From contig CAAGED010000047.1 in NCBI GenBank assembly GCA_900768505.1, positions 1 to 64,000 of the forward strand: 64,000 nucleotides of DNA, in the 5' to 3' direction. Source of the DNA: Lentisphaeria bacterium. GTDB lineage: Bacteria > Verrucomicrobiota > Lentisphaeria > Victivallales > Victivallaceae. This document shows, piece by piece, positions 55,467 to 64,000 of this stretch. A program made the position numbers and the translations under genes. The notes beneath the pieces are model-generated. The model saw nothing but the letters and a program-made list of their open reading frames with translations. It was not told where the DNA came from and ran no database searches. The number at the start of each line of letters is the position of its first letter. Position 1 is the stretch's first letter.

Positions 55467-57239
55467 CTACTCGGTTTTCTTAACAAATGCCAAATCCGCC
55501 TGAGCGACGAATTTCACACCGTCCCCCGCCAGCTGATGCAATTCCAGAACAACAATCTCGTTTTCACCTTCATGCAACAGGGTTCTCGGAACATACAAGG
55601 TCTTACCAGGGCCAATGTTCCAGTAGCGGCCGATGTTAAACCCGTTTACCCAAACCACCCCCTTGACACCGGGGAATTCAATAAAGGTATCCGCCACTGT
55701 TCCGGAAATATGGAGCGTGGCACGGTGAAATGCCGGCTTATTTTCACTCTGTCCGAATTTACCGTAATTTACCTTTTCAATATTGTCACATGGCAGTGTG
55801 GTAATATCCCACTTAAATTGATATTGCCCATTGATACAAACACCATCGCCGATACCCTTGCAATCCCGTCCCAGTAATGGACCGTAATTAATCCGCCCCA
55901 TTCCCTCAACTAAAATATCCAATTTAGCATCCTTGTCCAGCGTCGGCAGCATTAAATGCTGATCCTTGTCGTTGCGGTAGATTACCCCGAGATATTCGCC
56001 GTTCAGATAAATTTGCGCCCGGTCATGAAGCGAACGGAAAATTAATGGATAGGAGGTGAAAAGCGGTGCCTGAATAGTAGTTGAATAATGGATGAAACCA
56101 AAGTTCTGCCCCCAGAATTCCATCGGTTCCGGTGTGGCATATTTAAAGAAACTGCCAATATTTCCCATATTTTCAAAAAGGTCGCCGGAGGCGGTGAACT
56201 TGACCTCCGGGTAGGCAATCTTTTCAGAAACCTCAGGAGTTGTAATTTCCCGGTCTGGGAAATGTTTTTTGATTATTTCCTGATAAGCGAAATATTTCTC
56301 AGTTGGATCTCCGCACTCGGAGAGCGGCGCATCGTAATCATAACTGGTCACATCCGGCCACAAATCCCCATCAACAAAATTTGCACCGTTGTAAAATGCA
56401 AAATTGGTACCGCCATGGAACATGTAAAAATTAATTGATCCGCCGTTGCTCAGCAGGTCATCCAAATCCTTTTTAACCTCTTCCGTTGAACGTCCATGGT
56501 GTTCGCCGCCCCAGCGGTCAAACCAGCCGTTCCAAAATTCCATGCAGAAATCCGGCCCCTGGGGGCGCTGCCGCCGTCCGTTGGCGAAACGCTCCAAAGG
56601 AGCACTGCCGAAATTAAGCGTCATCAACATGTCCGGCCGGGTGCCGCCATTAATAAGATAATCTTCCGGGCCGTCGGAGGTGTAGAGGGGTATTTCAATA
56701 CCGTTATCCCGGTAACATTGTTTGATATAATCAATATACTCGTGGTCATTGCCGTAACTGCCATACTCATTTTCAACCTGCATGGCAATAATCGGACCGC
56801 CCTTGGTACTTTGCAGCTGCACCAATTTTGGCAGAATAACATTCAGGTAATTGGTAAGCGCAGTGATGTAGACGTCATTCATGCAGCGGAAGCGAATACG
56901 CTCCTTGTTCATCAACCAGGCAGGGAAGCCGCCATTATCCCATTCCGCGCAGATATACGGTCCGGGGCGCACCATCACCATCAAGCCGATTTCCGCTGCC
57001 TGGCGGATAAATTCTTCAAAATCCAATATTCCGCTGAAGTCAAAACGTCCCTCAACCGGTTCATGCAAATTCCAGCACATGTATGTTTCCACGCAATTCA
57101 ACCCGCACTGCTTAGCCTTAAGCAGACGATCGCGCCAGAGTCCGGGATGAATTCTGAAGTAATGCATGGCGCCGGAGATAATCTGGGTCGCCTTGCCATC
57201 GATAAAAAATTTTCCGTCCTTAATCACCAAATCAGCCAT
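55467..57239 (-). CDS. Beta-galactosidase, GH35
   Basis: A 590-residue GH35 enzyme removing terminal beta-galactose, often from galactans or glycoprotein glycans. Catalytic residues are Glu158 in QVENEYGSYG (acid/base) and Glu234 in MEFWNGWFDRWG (nucleophile). C-terminal beta-sandwich domains follow, including the VNGFNIGRYWNIGP segment. The start ATG has AAGGA 8 nt upstream. The frame is open to 57350, but that adds a hydrophobic stretch without support that might be mistaken for a signal peptide. Cytosolic by this reading. Likely in one operon with the GH2 gene. Confidence 0.93.
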   Translation of the reverse strand: MADLVIKDGKFFIDGKATQIISGAMHYFRIHPGLWRDRLLKAKQCGLNCVETYMCWNLHEPVEGRFDFSGILDFEEFIRQAAEIGLMVMVRPGPYICAEWDNGGFPAWLMNKERIRFRCMNDVYITALTNYLNVILPKLVQLQSTKGGPIIAMQVENEYGSYGNDHEYIDYIKQCYRDNGIEIPLYTSDGPEDYLINGGTRPDMLMTLNFGSAPLERFANGRRQRPQGPDFCMEFWNGWFDRWGGEHHGRSTEEVKKDLDDLLSNGGSINFYMFHGGTNFAFYNGANFVDGDLWPDVTSYDYDAPLSECGDPTEKYFAYQEIIKKHFPDREITTPEVSEKIAYPEVKFTASGDLFENMGNIGSFFKYATPEPMEFWGQNFGFIHYSTTIQAPLFTSYPLIFRSLHDRAQIYLNGEYLGVIYRNDKDQHLMLPTLDKDAKLDILVEGMGRINYGPLLGRDCKGIGDGVCINGQYQFKWDITTLPCDNIEKVNYGKFGQSENKPAFHRATLHISGTVADTFIEFPGVKGVVWVNGFNIGRYWNIGPGKTLYVPRTLLHEGENEIVVLELHQLAGDGVKFVAQADLAFVKKTE

Positions 57240-57524
57240 TTTCCAATTCCTTAAGATAGTAATCTGCTTTAAAAAAGTTAAAATCAACGCATACAACGCC
57301 GTTTGAGCCATTTTTGAATTGGGAAAAACAAAAAAAGCACCAAAAATCAATAACTAAAATTTTGCAATCAACACAACTGATATTATATTATGTCGTTGCA
57401 TCCCTATTAAGATACAATACGAAATCAAAATTCAAAACTGCACTTGCGCTTAATTTTGAGTTTTTTTTGATTTTTTTGAGTTTTTGAGTGAGAAAAATCA
57501 ACTGGACAGGAATTTGGGAAAAAC

Positions 57525-58949
57525 ATGAACACTCCCGGGCTTCAATTAGAAATGAATTTTGATAAACAGGGCAACCGTTTCCGGGATTGCATCGAAGGTG
57601 GTATTTTCTCGCTGCTCATCGAACATGACGCCCCGGATCTAAACACTTCCCCGGTGGCCGCCGCTGAGACTTTGCTGAAATTGGAAAACGCCGTGATGTC
57701 AATCAATGAAATACCGGCCGCATTGGCAATTACCGAACGGCAGCGTTTTCTCAATTCATACCGTTCAATTGATTACGCTATGGCGCTTACTCAAACCAAT
57801 CGAGATCGCCATCTATTATACGTCAGCGGACGTGATTCCGACGACAAGGAGCTGGAACGAATCTGCAAACTGGCTTCCGCCAACAATTTTTGCAATCTGG
57901 CGGCGGTAAGCGGTAATGCATTCCCGGGCGAAAACGTAAAAAACGGCAGTAAGCACTTTTTCACGGATTCAGTTAATATACTTCATGACAATATGGGCGG
58001 CAAGCGGATTTACCCCGGTTGCGTAGTCAATCCAAACAAAGTCGCCCCCTACCCCATGTTGGCGCAAATGTTCAAGCTGGTGAAAAAAATCAACTTCAAC
58101 GCTAAATTCGCCGTGGTTCAAACCAACTGGGATATGGCTAAATTGCAGGCGTTGCGCTGGTATCTCTTCTCCCGCAATTATAATGTGCCATTGATTGCCC
58201 GGTTGTTCCTCTTAACGCCGGAGTTGATTGATCAGATACAAGCCGGAAAAATTCCCGGCGTGGCTTTTCCCTTCGAAATGCATTCCTATCTCAAGCAGGA
58301 GCTGTCCGTTTCCCGCAATCAGTTTGACGCCGCACAATGGCGGCGGCTGGAACTTCAGGCGGCGGGATGTCATTTTCTGGGCTACTCCGCCATACAACTG
58401 GCAGGAGCGGATACTCCGGACCGGGCGCGTATCGCCGCCAAACGCATTGCCCGGGCACTGAACGAATTTACATCGTTCGAACATTGGGTGGACGAATACA
58501 AATCATATTTGGCGCAGAGTGAATCATCTCCGTATTCCGGAGGTTACTACTTTTTTGAGGATTTACTGAAAAGCCAGCAACTGCCGCCCAATCCGGTGCG
58601 CAAAAGCTTAAAACTGCCGCCGCTGAGCAATGGGAAACTGCGACACTTCAAACTTGCCCATGCACTTTTTTCCCGGGCCGATGACAAACCGGCATCCCGC
58701 AATTGGCTGTTAAAGCGGCTTTTAACCTCCTGCCGGAAGTGTAAGAAGTGCCAGTTGCCCAACAATTTTTATATATGCCCATACACCTGCCCCAAACAGA
58801 TGCTGAACGGCCCCTGCGGCGGCTGTTCTCCGGACGGGCGCTGCGAAATAAATATAAACAATCAATGTGTATTTAATCAGGTAGCGGAGTTGGCCAACTA
58901 CTTCAACGCCGGACACATTTTGGAAGACAAGTATTTAACGAAAGAATAA
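57525..58949 (+). CDS. MetF-like methylenetetrahydrofolate reductase fused to a MetV-like Cys domain
   Basis: A 474-residue protein. The N-terminal part (about 20-330) has an MTHFR-like barrel (GGIFSLLIEHD, YPGCVVNPNKVAPYPM, FAVVQTNWD). The C-terminal 90 residues hold the zinc/Fe-S-type Cys domain of MetV, CRKCKKC...CPYTCP...LNGPCGGC...CEININNQC. In known systems MetF and MetV are separate subunits of methylene-THF reductase. In the FAD region the usual LTGD-like motif reads VSGN, so the conserved Asp is Asn here; the barrel is divergent and flavin use needs testing. A GGGAAAAAC stretch precedes the ATG. It is transcribed divergently from the GH35 gene. Confidence 0.85.
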   Translation: MNTPGLQLEMNFDKQGNRFRDCIEGGIFSLLIEHDAPDLNTSPVAAAETLLKLENAVMSINEIPAALAITERQRFLNSYRSIDYAMALTQTNRDRHLLYVSGRDSDDKELERICKLASANNFCNLAAVSGNAFPGENVKNGSKHFFTDSVNILHDNMGGKRIYPGCVVNPNKVAPYPMLAQMFKLVKKINFNAKFAVVQTNWDMAKLQALRWYLFSRNYNVPLIARLFLLTPELIDQIQAGKIPGVAFPFEMHSYLKQELSVSRNQFDAAQWRRLELQAAGCHFLGYSAIQLAGADTPDRARIAAKRIARALNEFTSFEHWVDEYKSYLAQSESSPYSGGYYFFEDLLKSQQLPPNPVRKSLKLPPLSNGKLRHFKLAHALFSRADDKPASRNWLLKRLLTSCRKCKKCQLPNNFYICPYTCPKQMLNGPCGGCSPDGRCEININNQCVFNQVAELANYFNAGHILEDKYLTKE

Positions 58950-58982
58950 TTCTTAATTTTAAAAGATCAGGAGCTGATAAAC

Positions 58983-60212
58983 ATGGCTGAATTTTTAGCA
59001 TTTCACGGTCTGCTGCCCGCACAGGACAAGGTGGAAAAGGTTGCTGCAGTACCATACGACGTAGTAAATTCTCAGGAAGCAGCGGCACTCGCCGCCGGCA
59101 ACCCTTACTCTTTTTTGCACGTTTCCCGTCCAGAAATTGATTTGCCGTCAGGTACGGATTTGCACGACGATGTAATCTACGCGCAAGCTCAAAAAGCCTT
59201 TGCCGAATTACGCAAGTCAGTTCCTCTGCTGAACGACAAGGAGAAGCACCTTTACATTTACCAGCTGCAGATGGGCGAACACGTTCAGACCGGGGTAATC
59301 GGTGCCGCCTCCGCCGCCGAATACAATGCCGGTATCATCAAAAAACATGAAAAAACCCGTCAGGACAAGGAAGATGACCGAACAAGACACGTTATGTCCT
59401 TGCGTTCCCATACCGGTCCGGCCTTTTTCACCTACCGGGACAATGAGGCGATTGACGCATTCATCAATGCTGAAATTCAAAACCCTCCGCTTTTCAATTT
59501 TACCGCCGCCGACAAGATCCGCCACACCATTTGGCGGGTAGACGCTCCGGCCAGTCAGAAATTAAGCGAACTTTTCAAGTCGGTGAAATATTTTTATATT
59601 GCCGACGGACATCACCGCAGCGCGGCGGCGGCCCGCACTGCCGCCGAATGCCGTCCCAATAACCCCAATCACACCGGCAAAGAGGATTACAATTATTTTC
59701 TGGCCGTGGCATTCGGAGCCAGTCAGTTGCGGATTCTGCCCTACAACCGGGCGGTAAAGAGTTTGAACGGCAACAGCGAAGCGGAGTTTTTTGCCAAAGT
59801 GGCGGAAAATTTTGATATTGCCGCAACCAATAATCCATCCCCGGCTCGCAGTGGTCAATTCTGCTGCTACCTCGGCGGCAAGTGGTATCTTTTGACGCCA
59901 AAATTTGACATTTCACAACTTGGAGTCATTGAGCAGTTGGATGTCTCGATTTTGCAGGATAAAATTCTCGCGCCGATTTTGGGTATTGCCGATCCGCGTA
60001 CCAGCAAGGAGATTGATTTTATCGGCGGAATCCGCGGTACTCAGGAGTTGACGAAATTAGTGGATTCCAAGGATTACGCCGTGGCGTTTTCCATGTTCCC
60101 GACCACGGTGGATCAACTTATTGCCATCGCTGATGCCGGAGCAATTATGCCGCCGAAATCAACCTGGTTTGAGCCGAAGTTGCGGGACGGTTTGGTTTCC
60201 CACGATTTCTAA
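58983..60212 (+). CDS. DUF1015 family protein
   Basis: A 409-residue member of DUF1015, recognisable by the opening FHGLLPAQDKVEKVAAVPYDVV, the EKTRQDKEDDRTRHVMSLRSHTGP segment and YIADGHHRSAAAARTAAE. DUF1015 genes often stand beside serA/serC and are of unknown function. Here the neighbours are the folate enzyme gene upstream and a HAD phosphatase downstream. GGAG lies 9 nt before the ATG. Confidence 0.92.
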   Translation: MAEFLAFHGLLPAQDKVEKVAAVPYDVVNSQEAAALAAGNPYSFLHVSRPEIDLPSGTDLHDDVIYAQAQKAFAELRKSVPLLNDKEKHLYIYQLQMGEHVQTGVIGAASAAEYNAGIIKKHEKTRQDKEDDRTRHVMSLRSHTGPAFFTYRDNEAIDAFINAEIQNPPLFNFTAADKIRHTIWRVDAPASQKLSELFKSVKYFYIADGHHRSAAAARTAAECRPNNPNHTGKEDYNYFLAVAFGASQLRILPYNRAVKSLNGNSEAEFFAKVAENFDIAATNNPSPARSGQFCCYLGGKWYLLTPKFDISQLGVIEQLDVSILQDKILAPILGIADPRTSKEIDFIGGIRGTQELTKLVDSKDYAVAFSMFPTTVDQLIAIADAGAIMPPKSTWFEPKLRDGLVSHDF

Positions 60213-60230
60213 TCAGAATTTGAATTCAAC

Positions 60231-60265
60231 CGGGGAGCGGCTGCATTATTTCAACGCCGTCCCCG
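60231..60265 (+). other. Intergenic hairpin after the DUF1015 gene
   Basis: CGGGGAgCGGC and GCCGTCCCCG pair over 10 bp with one bulged G and a loop of about 15 nt. Only a short ATTTAACCTTTT follows, so termination is likely weak or absent. Confidence 0.5.
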
Positions 60266-60293
60266 ATTTAACCTTTTATGCGAAAAAGTAATT

Positions 60294-61088
60294 ATGATAA
60301 AAATTATTGCCTGCGATATGGATGGAACGCTTTTGAACGATCAGAAGCAGCTTCCGGAAAATTTTTGGCCAACCGTGGCCAAATTACGGGAAAAAGATAT
60401 AAAATTTGTGGTGGCCAGCGGCAGACAATATTATAATTTAATTAAATTGATGCACCACAATCCGGATGATTTAATTTTTATCTGCGAAAACGGCACCATT
60501 ATTTTTGAGGGATCAAATAACATTTTTTGCAGTGCCATTGAGTATGATAAATTGGCCGCACCGGTTGAAGCAGTTCGCCGGACGCCGGGAATTTATCCAA
60601 TTTTGTGCGGTTTAAATTCGGCTTATGTAGAAAATGATTATGCAAAATTTATCGATACAGCGAGTATGTTTTACGAGCGCTGCCAACTGGTACCGGATAT
60701 TCTGGAAGCGGCAAAAAAGGATAAAATTTGCAAAATTGCGGTATTTTCCGAAACCTCCTCCGCCACTTGCTGCCTGCCAGTATTGAAGCATTTTGAGCAG
60801 GATTTTATGGTGGCGCTTTCCGGGCAGAACTGGCTGGACTTAATGCCTAAAAACATCAATAAAGGCAGTGCGATCCGCTTTCTGCAGAAGCGTTATCAAA
60901 CCAACGCCGACGGGTGTATGGCCTTTGGAGATTACATGAACGACTACGAATTAATGACCAACTGCAGTGAAAGTTATGCCATGGCCAACGCCCAGGATGA
61001 ATTGAAAAAGGTTTGCAAATATTTGACTCTAAGCAACAACGAAAACGGGGTAATTCATGCCATTGAGCAGTACCTCGCTCAACACTAA
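60294..61088 (+). CDS. Cof-type HAD-IIB phosphatase
   Basis: A 264-residue HAD hydrolase. Motif I is ACDMDGTLLND (nucleophile Asp), motif II is VVASGRQY, and motifs III/IV lie in INKGSAIRFLQKRY and FGDYMNDYELM, with a cap domain of type C2B between. Family members dephosphorylate sugar phosphates, pyridoxal phosphate or flavin mononucleotide; specificity cannot be read from the sequence. The ribosome site is weak. Confidence 0.93.
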   Translation: MIKIIACDMDGTLLNDQKQLPENFWPTVAKLREKDIKFVVASGRQYYNLIKLMHHNPDDLIFICENGTIIFEGSNNIFCSAIEYDKLAAPVEAVRRTPGIYPILCGLNSAYVENDYAKFIDTASMFYERCQLVPDILEAAKKDKICKIAVFSETSSATCCLPVLKHFEQDFMVALSGQNWLDLMPKNINKGSAIRFLQKRYQTNADGCMAFGDYMNDYELMTNCSESYAMANAQDELKKVCKYLTLSNNENGVIHAIEQYLAQH

Positions 61089-61118
61089 AAACAACGATAT
61101 AATTACTGGAGAAACGAA

Positions 61119-61790
61119 ATGCCGGAGAATATTTTGCCACAGGCAACCAATGCCGCCACTAACGGAGTTGCCGGAATTTCCTTTAGGCAGGAGATTTTAC
61201 GCAAAGCAGTGCACCTCAGCTCTTTGTGGATGGTGGCAGCAATCTGCCTGCTGCCGCGCTGGCCGCTGGCAATTGCTTTTGCAGTGGCGTTTGTGCTGAA
61301 CATTCTGGTGGAGTTGGCCTACTCATACCAATTACCGGTAATCACGCCGCTGTATAAAATTTTTTTTGGTAAAATGCTGCGCAAAGAGGTCAAACCCGGC
61401 CAATTGGTAGTCAGCGGCGGCCCATATGTGTGGGCGGCGGCGGCATTGGTGACCTCAATTTATCCCCGTCCGGCGGCGGCTGGCGCCCTGGCGGTAATGC
61501 TGCTGGGAGATACGGCGGCGGCATTGATTGGGCGTCGCTTCGGCAGGCACAAAACGGTTAACGGAAAATCCGTTGAAGGGGTTATTGCTTTCATCATTGC
61601 GGGGATGCTGGGAGTTCTAGCCGTCAATTTATGCTTGAATGACGGCGTATTGAGTACCGCATACCTGATGTGGGCAATTCCAGGCGTAGTAGTGGCGGCG
61701 GCGGCGGAATTATTTGAAAAGCAGCTTCACTTGGACGACAACTTTTCGATTCCGCTGATTGCAGGATTTTTTCTCTGGTTGAGCTTGTAG
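61119..61790 (+). CDS. SEC59/DGK1/VTE5-like membrane kinase or CTP-transferase-like protein
   Basis: A 223-residue polytopic membrane protein. It opens with an RKAVHLSSLW segment, then about six helices, and carries MLLGDTAAALIGRRFGRH and NGKSVEGVIAFIIAG, which match the family of dolichol, phytol and diacylglycerol kinases using CTP. The Asp-x-x-Ala and K(S/T)xEG elements are those expected for nucleotide binding. Likely a lipid phosphorylation enzyme; substrate unknown. GGAG precedes the ATG. Confidence 0.85.
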   Translation: MPENILPQATNAATNGVAGISFRQEILRKAVHLSSLWMVAAICLLPRWPLAIAFAVAFVLNILVELAYSYQLPVITPLYKIFFGKMLRKEVKPGQLVVSGGPYVWAAAALVTSIYPRPAAAGALAVMLLGDTAAALIGRRFGRHKTVNGKSVEGVIAFIIAGMLGVLAVNLCLNDGVLSTAYLMWAIPGVVVAAAAELFEKQLHLDDNFSIPLIAGFFLWLSL

Positions 61791-61794
61791 CAAG

Positions 61795-62691
61795 ATGAAA
61801 AGTTATCTTAAAGAGTTTTATTTACCAACTCCGGCGCAGGAAGATGAATTTGTGTGGAATACTTTTGGTTCCTGCAAATTGAATTGTTTCGCCTCAATTT
61901 ATCCATTTAGGGTATTAAACGGCAAGGTCACCCGCTTGGATTTTGCGCCAATAACAATCTTTTATGGCGGTAACGGCTCCGGAAAAACCACGGTGCTGAA
62001 TTTGATTGCCGAAAAATTGGCGGCGAAACGAATTTCCCCTTTCAATAAATCACCATTTTATCCAAATTATCTGGCCAACTGCCAAGCCGTTTCGAGTGAA
62101 GAACCGGAGGAAAAAATATTTATCGCCAGTGATGATGTTTTTCTCAGCATGCTGAACAGCCGGTTTGAAAATGAGTCAAACGACGCGCAACGCAATAAAC
62201 TGATAAAAAAAGGTCTTGACGGTAAAAGGAATTTGTCCCGCAGTGGCAGCACCGGCAGTTTTAAAATGCAATCACTTGACGATTATCAAAAGCTTTGCGA
62301 AGCAATTGAACTGAAGCAACTTTCGGTTTCCAGGTATGTAAAAAAACATATTCGAGCCGATATTAGGGAAGCCTCCAACGGGCAGTTGGCATTTCTCTTT
62401 TTTACCACTTCCATCCGGGAAGATTCGCTGGTGTTACTGGATGAACCGGAGAACAGCCTTTCGCCGACTCGCCAATTGGAGTTGGCACAATATTTGATTG
62501 ACAGTGCAAGATTGGGTACCCAACTTATTATTGCCACCCACTCGCCCTTACTTCTGGCGTTGCCGGAGGCGAAAGTATACGATTTTGATTGCAATCCGAT
62601 AGCAGTGAAGCCTTGGTATAAACTGGAAAGTTCACGAATTTATTATGATTTTTTTCATAAACATGCCAAATATTTCGAGACTGAAAATTAA
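61795..62691 (+). CDS. AAA-type ATPase, RecF/SMC-like fold
   Basis: A 298-residue predicted ATPase with Walker A FYGGNGSGKTT, an LSRSGSTGS segment that may correspond to the ABC signature area, Walker B LVLLDEPENSLSP and an IIATHSPLLLA His-switch. It lacks membrane spans, so it is a soluble ABC-fold protein like those linked to DNA repair or plasmid/defence ATPases, not a transporter subunit. It starts 4 nt after the previous stop. No nuclease partner is seen next to it. Confidence 0.85.
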   Translation: MKSYLKEFYLPTPAQEDEFVWNTFGSCKLNCFASIYPFRVLNGKVTRLDFAPITIFYGGNGSGKTTVLNLIAEKLAAKRISPFNKSPFYPNYLANCQAVSSEEPEEKIFIASDDVFLSMLNSRFENESNDAQRNKLIKKGLDGKRNLSRSGSTGSFKMQSLDDYQKLCEAIELKQLSVSRYVKKHIRADIREASNGQLAFLFFTTSIREDSLVLLDEPENSLSPTRQLELAQYLIDSARLGTQLIIATHSPLLLALPEAKVYDFDCNPIAVKPWYKLESSRIYYDFFHKHAKYFETEN

Positions 62692-62722
62692 CTTTCAAGC
62701 TGTTGCAATCTGAAATTTACAC

Positions 62723-62751
62723 AAAAAAACACCGCACACATTAGTACGGTG
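62723..62751 (-). terminator. Intrinsic terminator of the Cys-rich lipoprotein gene
   Basis: On the minus strand CACCG and CGGTG form a short stem with a 12-nt loop and are followed by seven T residues. It may also serve the ATPase gene on the plus strand, where TTTTCTTTTT follows. Confidence 0.65.
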
Positions 62752-62777
62752 CCTTTTCTTTTTCTACTACAAAAATA

Positions 62778-62978
62778 TTATTTTGCCGACTCCGCCGCCA
62801 TTGGGCAACCTTTGCCATCCTTATTGTCCATCATAGGGCAGGATTTTTCCTGCTGCATCGAGGGACAATTTGCTTTTTTGCCATCGCAGCAATCAGCTTC
62901 CACGTCACGACACCAACTGCAACCGGCCACCGTCACCGAAACAACTCCGGCCATTACCAAAAGCATCCATGTTTTCAT
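62778..62978 (-). CDS. Small Cys-rich lipoprotein
   Basis: A 66-residue lipoprotein: hydrophobic signal with lipobox VAGC (Cys20), then a short mature part with many cysteines, CSWC, DCC, and three CP(S/M)M-like units (NCPSM, SCPMM, GCPMA). Met next to Cys suggests soft-metal (Cu or similar) binding, but this is inference. GGAGAAAAATT precedes the ATG. Monocistronic by the flanking terminator. Confidence 0.75.
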   Translation of the reverse strand: MKTWMLLVMAGVVSVTVAGCSWCRDVEADCCDGKKANCPSMQQEKSCPMMDNKDGKGCPMAAESAK

Positions 62979-63071
62979 AATTTTTCTCCTGTTATTTGGT
63001 TGCCGTAATTGGCAACTGATTAAATATTATCGCCAAATATAAAAAAGTCAAATGATAAAAACGCAACTAAC

Positions 63072-63107
63072 AAAAAAAATGCCGGTCATCCATCGATAAC
63101 CGACATT
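63072..63107 (-). terminator. Intrinsic terminator of the GGGtGRT gene
   Basis: Minus strand AATGTCGGTTATC and GATGACCGGCATT pair over 13 bp (two wobbles) with a short loop, followed by eight T residues, about 60 nt past the stop codon. Confidence 0.8.
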
Positions 63108-63163
63108 TATCCAATGCGTTGCATTGAATTTATAAACTTATAAAAAGTTTAGCGCCAACAATA

Positions 63164-64000
63164 TTATTTACTGGCCTCTTCAACTGCAACCGCAATCGCT
63201 ACTGATGCACCAACCATCGGGTTATTACCCATTCCGATCAAGCCCATCATTTCTACATGCGCCGGAACTGAAGATGAACCGGCAAACTGTGCGTCGCCAT
63301 GCATTCTGCCCATGGTATCGGTCATACCGTAAGAGGCCGGACCAGCCGCCATGTTATCCGGGTGCAATGTGCGGCCGGTACCGCCGCCGGAAGCAACTGA
63401 AAAATACTTGCGACCATTTTCAATTGCCCACTTCTTGTAAGTGCCGGCAACCGGATGCTGGAAGCGAGTCGGGTTAGTGGAATTACCAGTAATGGACACA
63501 TCCACCCCTTCATGACGCATAATTGCAACACCTTCGCTGACATCATCTGCGCCATAAACCTTTACCTTGGCTTTTTCGCCGTCGGAGAAGGCCTTTTCGC
63601 GGACAATCTTCAGCTCGCCGGTGTAATAATCATATTCAGTTTCAACACTGGTGAAGCCATTGATTCGGCTGATAATATAAGCGGCATCTTTGCCCAATCC
63701 GTTCAAAATAACCCGCAACGGCTCCTTGCGAACCTTATTTGCAGTACGGGCAATACCAATCGCACCCTCCGCCGCCGCAAATGATTCGTGACCGGCCAGG
63801 AAGCAGAAGCATTTGGTCTCTTCCATCAATAACATTGAGGCCAAATTACCATGTCCCAAACCAACGTCACGCTGATCAGCTACCGAACCGGGAATGCAGA
63901 ATGACTGCAAACCAATACCCAACACCTTGGCAGCCTCAACCGCACTGGTAACTCCGGTCTTAAACGCAATCGCCGCACCAACGGTATAAGCCCATACAGC
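63164..64000 (-). CDS. GGGtGRT protein, N-terminus cut by window end
   Basis: The gene runs in from beyond 64000; the final codons in the window translate as AVWAYTVGAAIAFKTG, which continues in frame, so the start is outside. The visible 278 residues include FCIPGSVADQR, VGLGHGNLASMLL, TKCFCFLAGHESFAAAEGAI, VSITGNSTNPTRFQHP, and the namesake SVASGGGTGRTLHPDN. Members are widespread in anaerobes and conserved, but the function is not established to my knowledge. Highly expressed-type codon use and a strong terminator suit a major protein. Confidence 0.92.
   Translation of the reverse strand, partial: AVWAYTVGAAIAFKTGVTSAVEAAKVLGIGLQSFCIPGSVADQRDVGLGHGNLASMLLMEETKCFCFLAGHESFAAAEGAIGIARTANKVRKEPLRVILNGLGKDAAYIISRINGFTSVETEYDYYTGELKIVREKAFSDGEKAKVKVYGADDVSEGVAIMRHEGVDVSITGNSTNPTRFQHPVAGTYKKWAIENGRKYFSVASGGGTGRTLHPDNMAAGPASYGMTDTMGRMHGDAQFAGSSSVPAHVEMMGLIGMGNNPMVGASVAIAVAVEEASK

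Noticed and set aside
57240..57350. Signal peptide for the GH35 enzyme from the longer start
   Set aside because: The extension has no Shine-Dalgarno site, while AAGGA lies before the internal ATG at 57239; the hydrophobic run is probably untranslated.

Overview
The window reads as a chromosomal segment of a strictly anaerobic, Gram-negative-type bacterium of moderate G+C. It carries oxygen-independent ribonucleotide reductase (nrdD/nrdG), two [FeFe] hydrogenase-type proteins, a GGGtGRT-family protein, Sec/lipoprotein signals, an AsmA-like envelope protein and several glycan-active enzymes. A 145-residue protein at 38694-39131 looks like a family I know only from the Planctomycetes-Verrucomicrobia-Lentisphaerae group. 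My best inference is a gut-type Lentisphaerota or Verrucomicrobiota relative (Victivallis-like). This is inference from gene content, not from an rRNA marker, since none is present. Promoters look like ordinary sigma-70 sites, and GGAG/GGTGA Shine-Dalgarno sequences precede many starts, including some GTG and TTG starts.

Layout. 0.2-4.7 kb (minus strand): rsmG, ftsQ, dapA, an unknown gene and asd, i.e. cell division plus diaminopimelate/lysine supply. 5.1-10.1 kb (minus): a compact five-gene hydrogen operon with a small thioredoxin-like ferredoxin, a sensory [FeFe] hydrogenase with a PAS domain, a SpoIIE-type PP2C phosphatase, a second small ferredoxin and a catalytic-type [FeFe] hydrogenase. 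Upstream lie a GYF/RDD membrane protein and trmB. 12.0-16.7 kb (plus): a low-molecular-weight phosphotyrosine phosphatase, a single-ORF fusion of ribose-5-phosphate isomerase B with serine hydroxymethyltransferase, serS and a double-META lipoprotein.

16.7-17.2 kb holds the broken remains of what looks like a Firmicutes mobile element: the N-terminus of a small XRE regulator with an intact promoter, plus the C-terminus of another short gene. 17.2-30.6 kb: a 27-residue membrane peptide, a CapA-like protein, a cation diffusion facilitator, a Gdx/SugE exporter, a Nudix hydrolase, a UPF0126 channel, an O6-methylguanine repair protein, an SGNH/MBOAT acetylation pair, a cardiolipin synthase, a 58-residue protein and nrdG/nrdD. 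30.7-32.2 kb: an LCAT-like lipoprotein hydrolase.

32.6-43.9 kb (plus) is a long co-directional run: ilvE, panC, ribE, an unknown gene, an aldo/keto reductase, ispD, an esterase, the PVC-type small protein, a 1264-residue AsmA-like protein and trxB, ending in a strong terminator. 44.1-57.2 kb (minus): a putative glycosidase, tRNA-Ser(TGA), a Cys-rich redox protein, an ATP-grasp enzyme, a CACHE/HAMP/PP2C phosphatase, thiE, a Ser/Thr kinase, an HD protein and two beta-galactosidases (GH2, GH35). 57.5-62.7 kb (plus): a MetF-like/MetV-like fusion, DUF1015, a Cof-type HAD phosphatase, a DGK1/SEC59-type membrane protein and an AAA ATPase. The window ends with a Cys-rich lipoprotein and a truncated GGGtGRT gene, both minus.

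The most notable items are the sensory-hydrogenase/phosphatase operon, the RpiB-GlyA fusion, the degraded foreign element, the kinase-phosphatase cluster around thiE, and several conserved-looking genes without assignable function.
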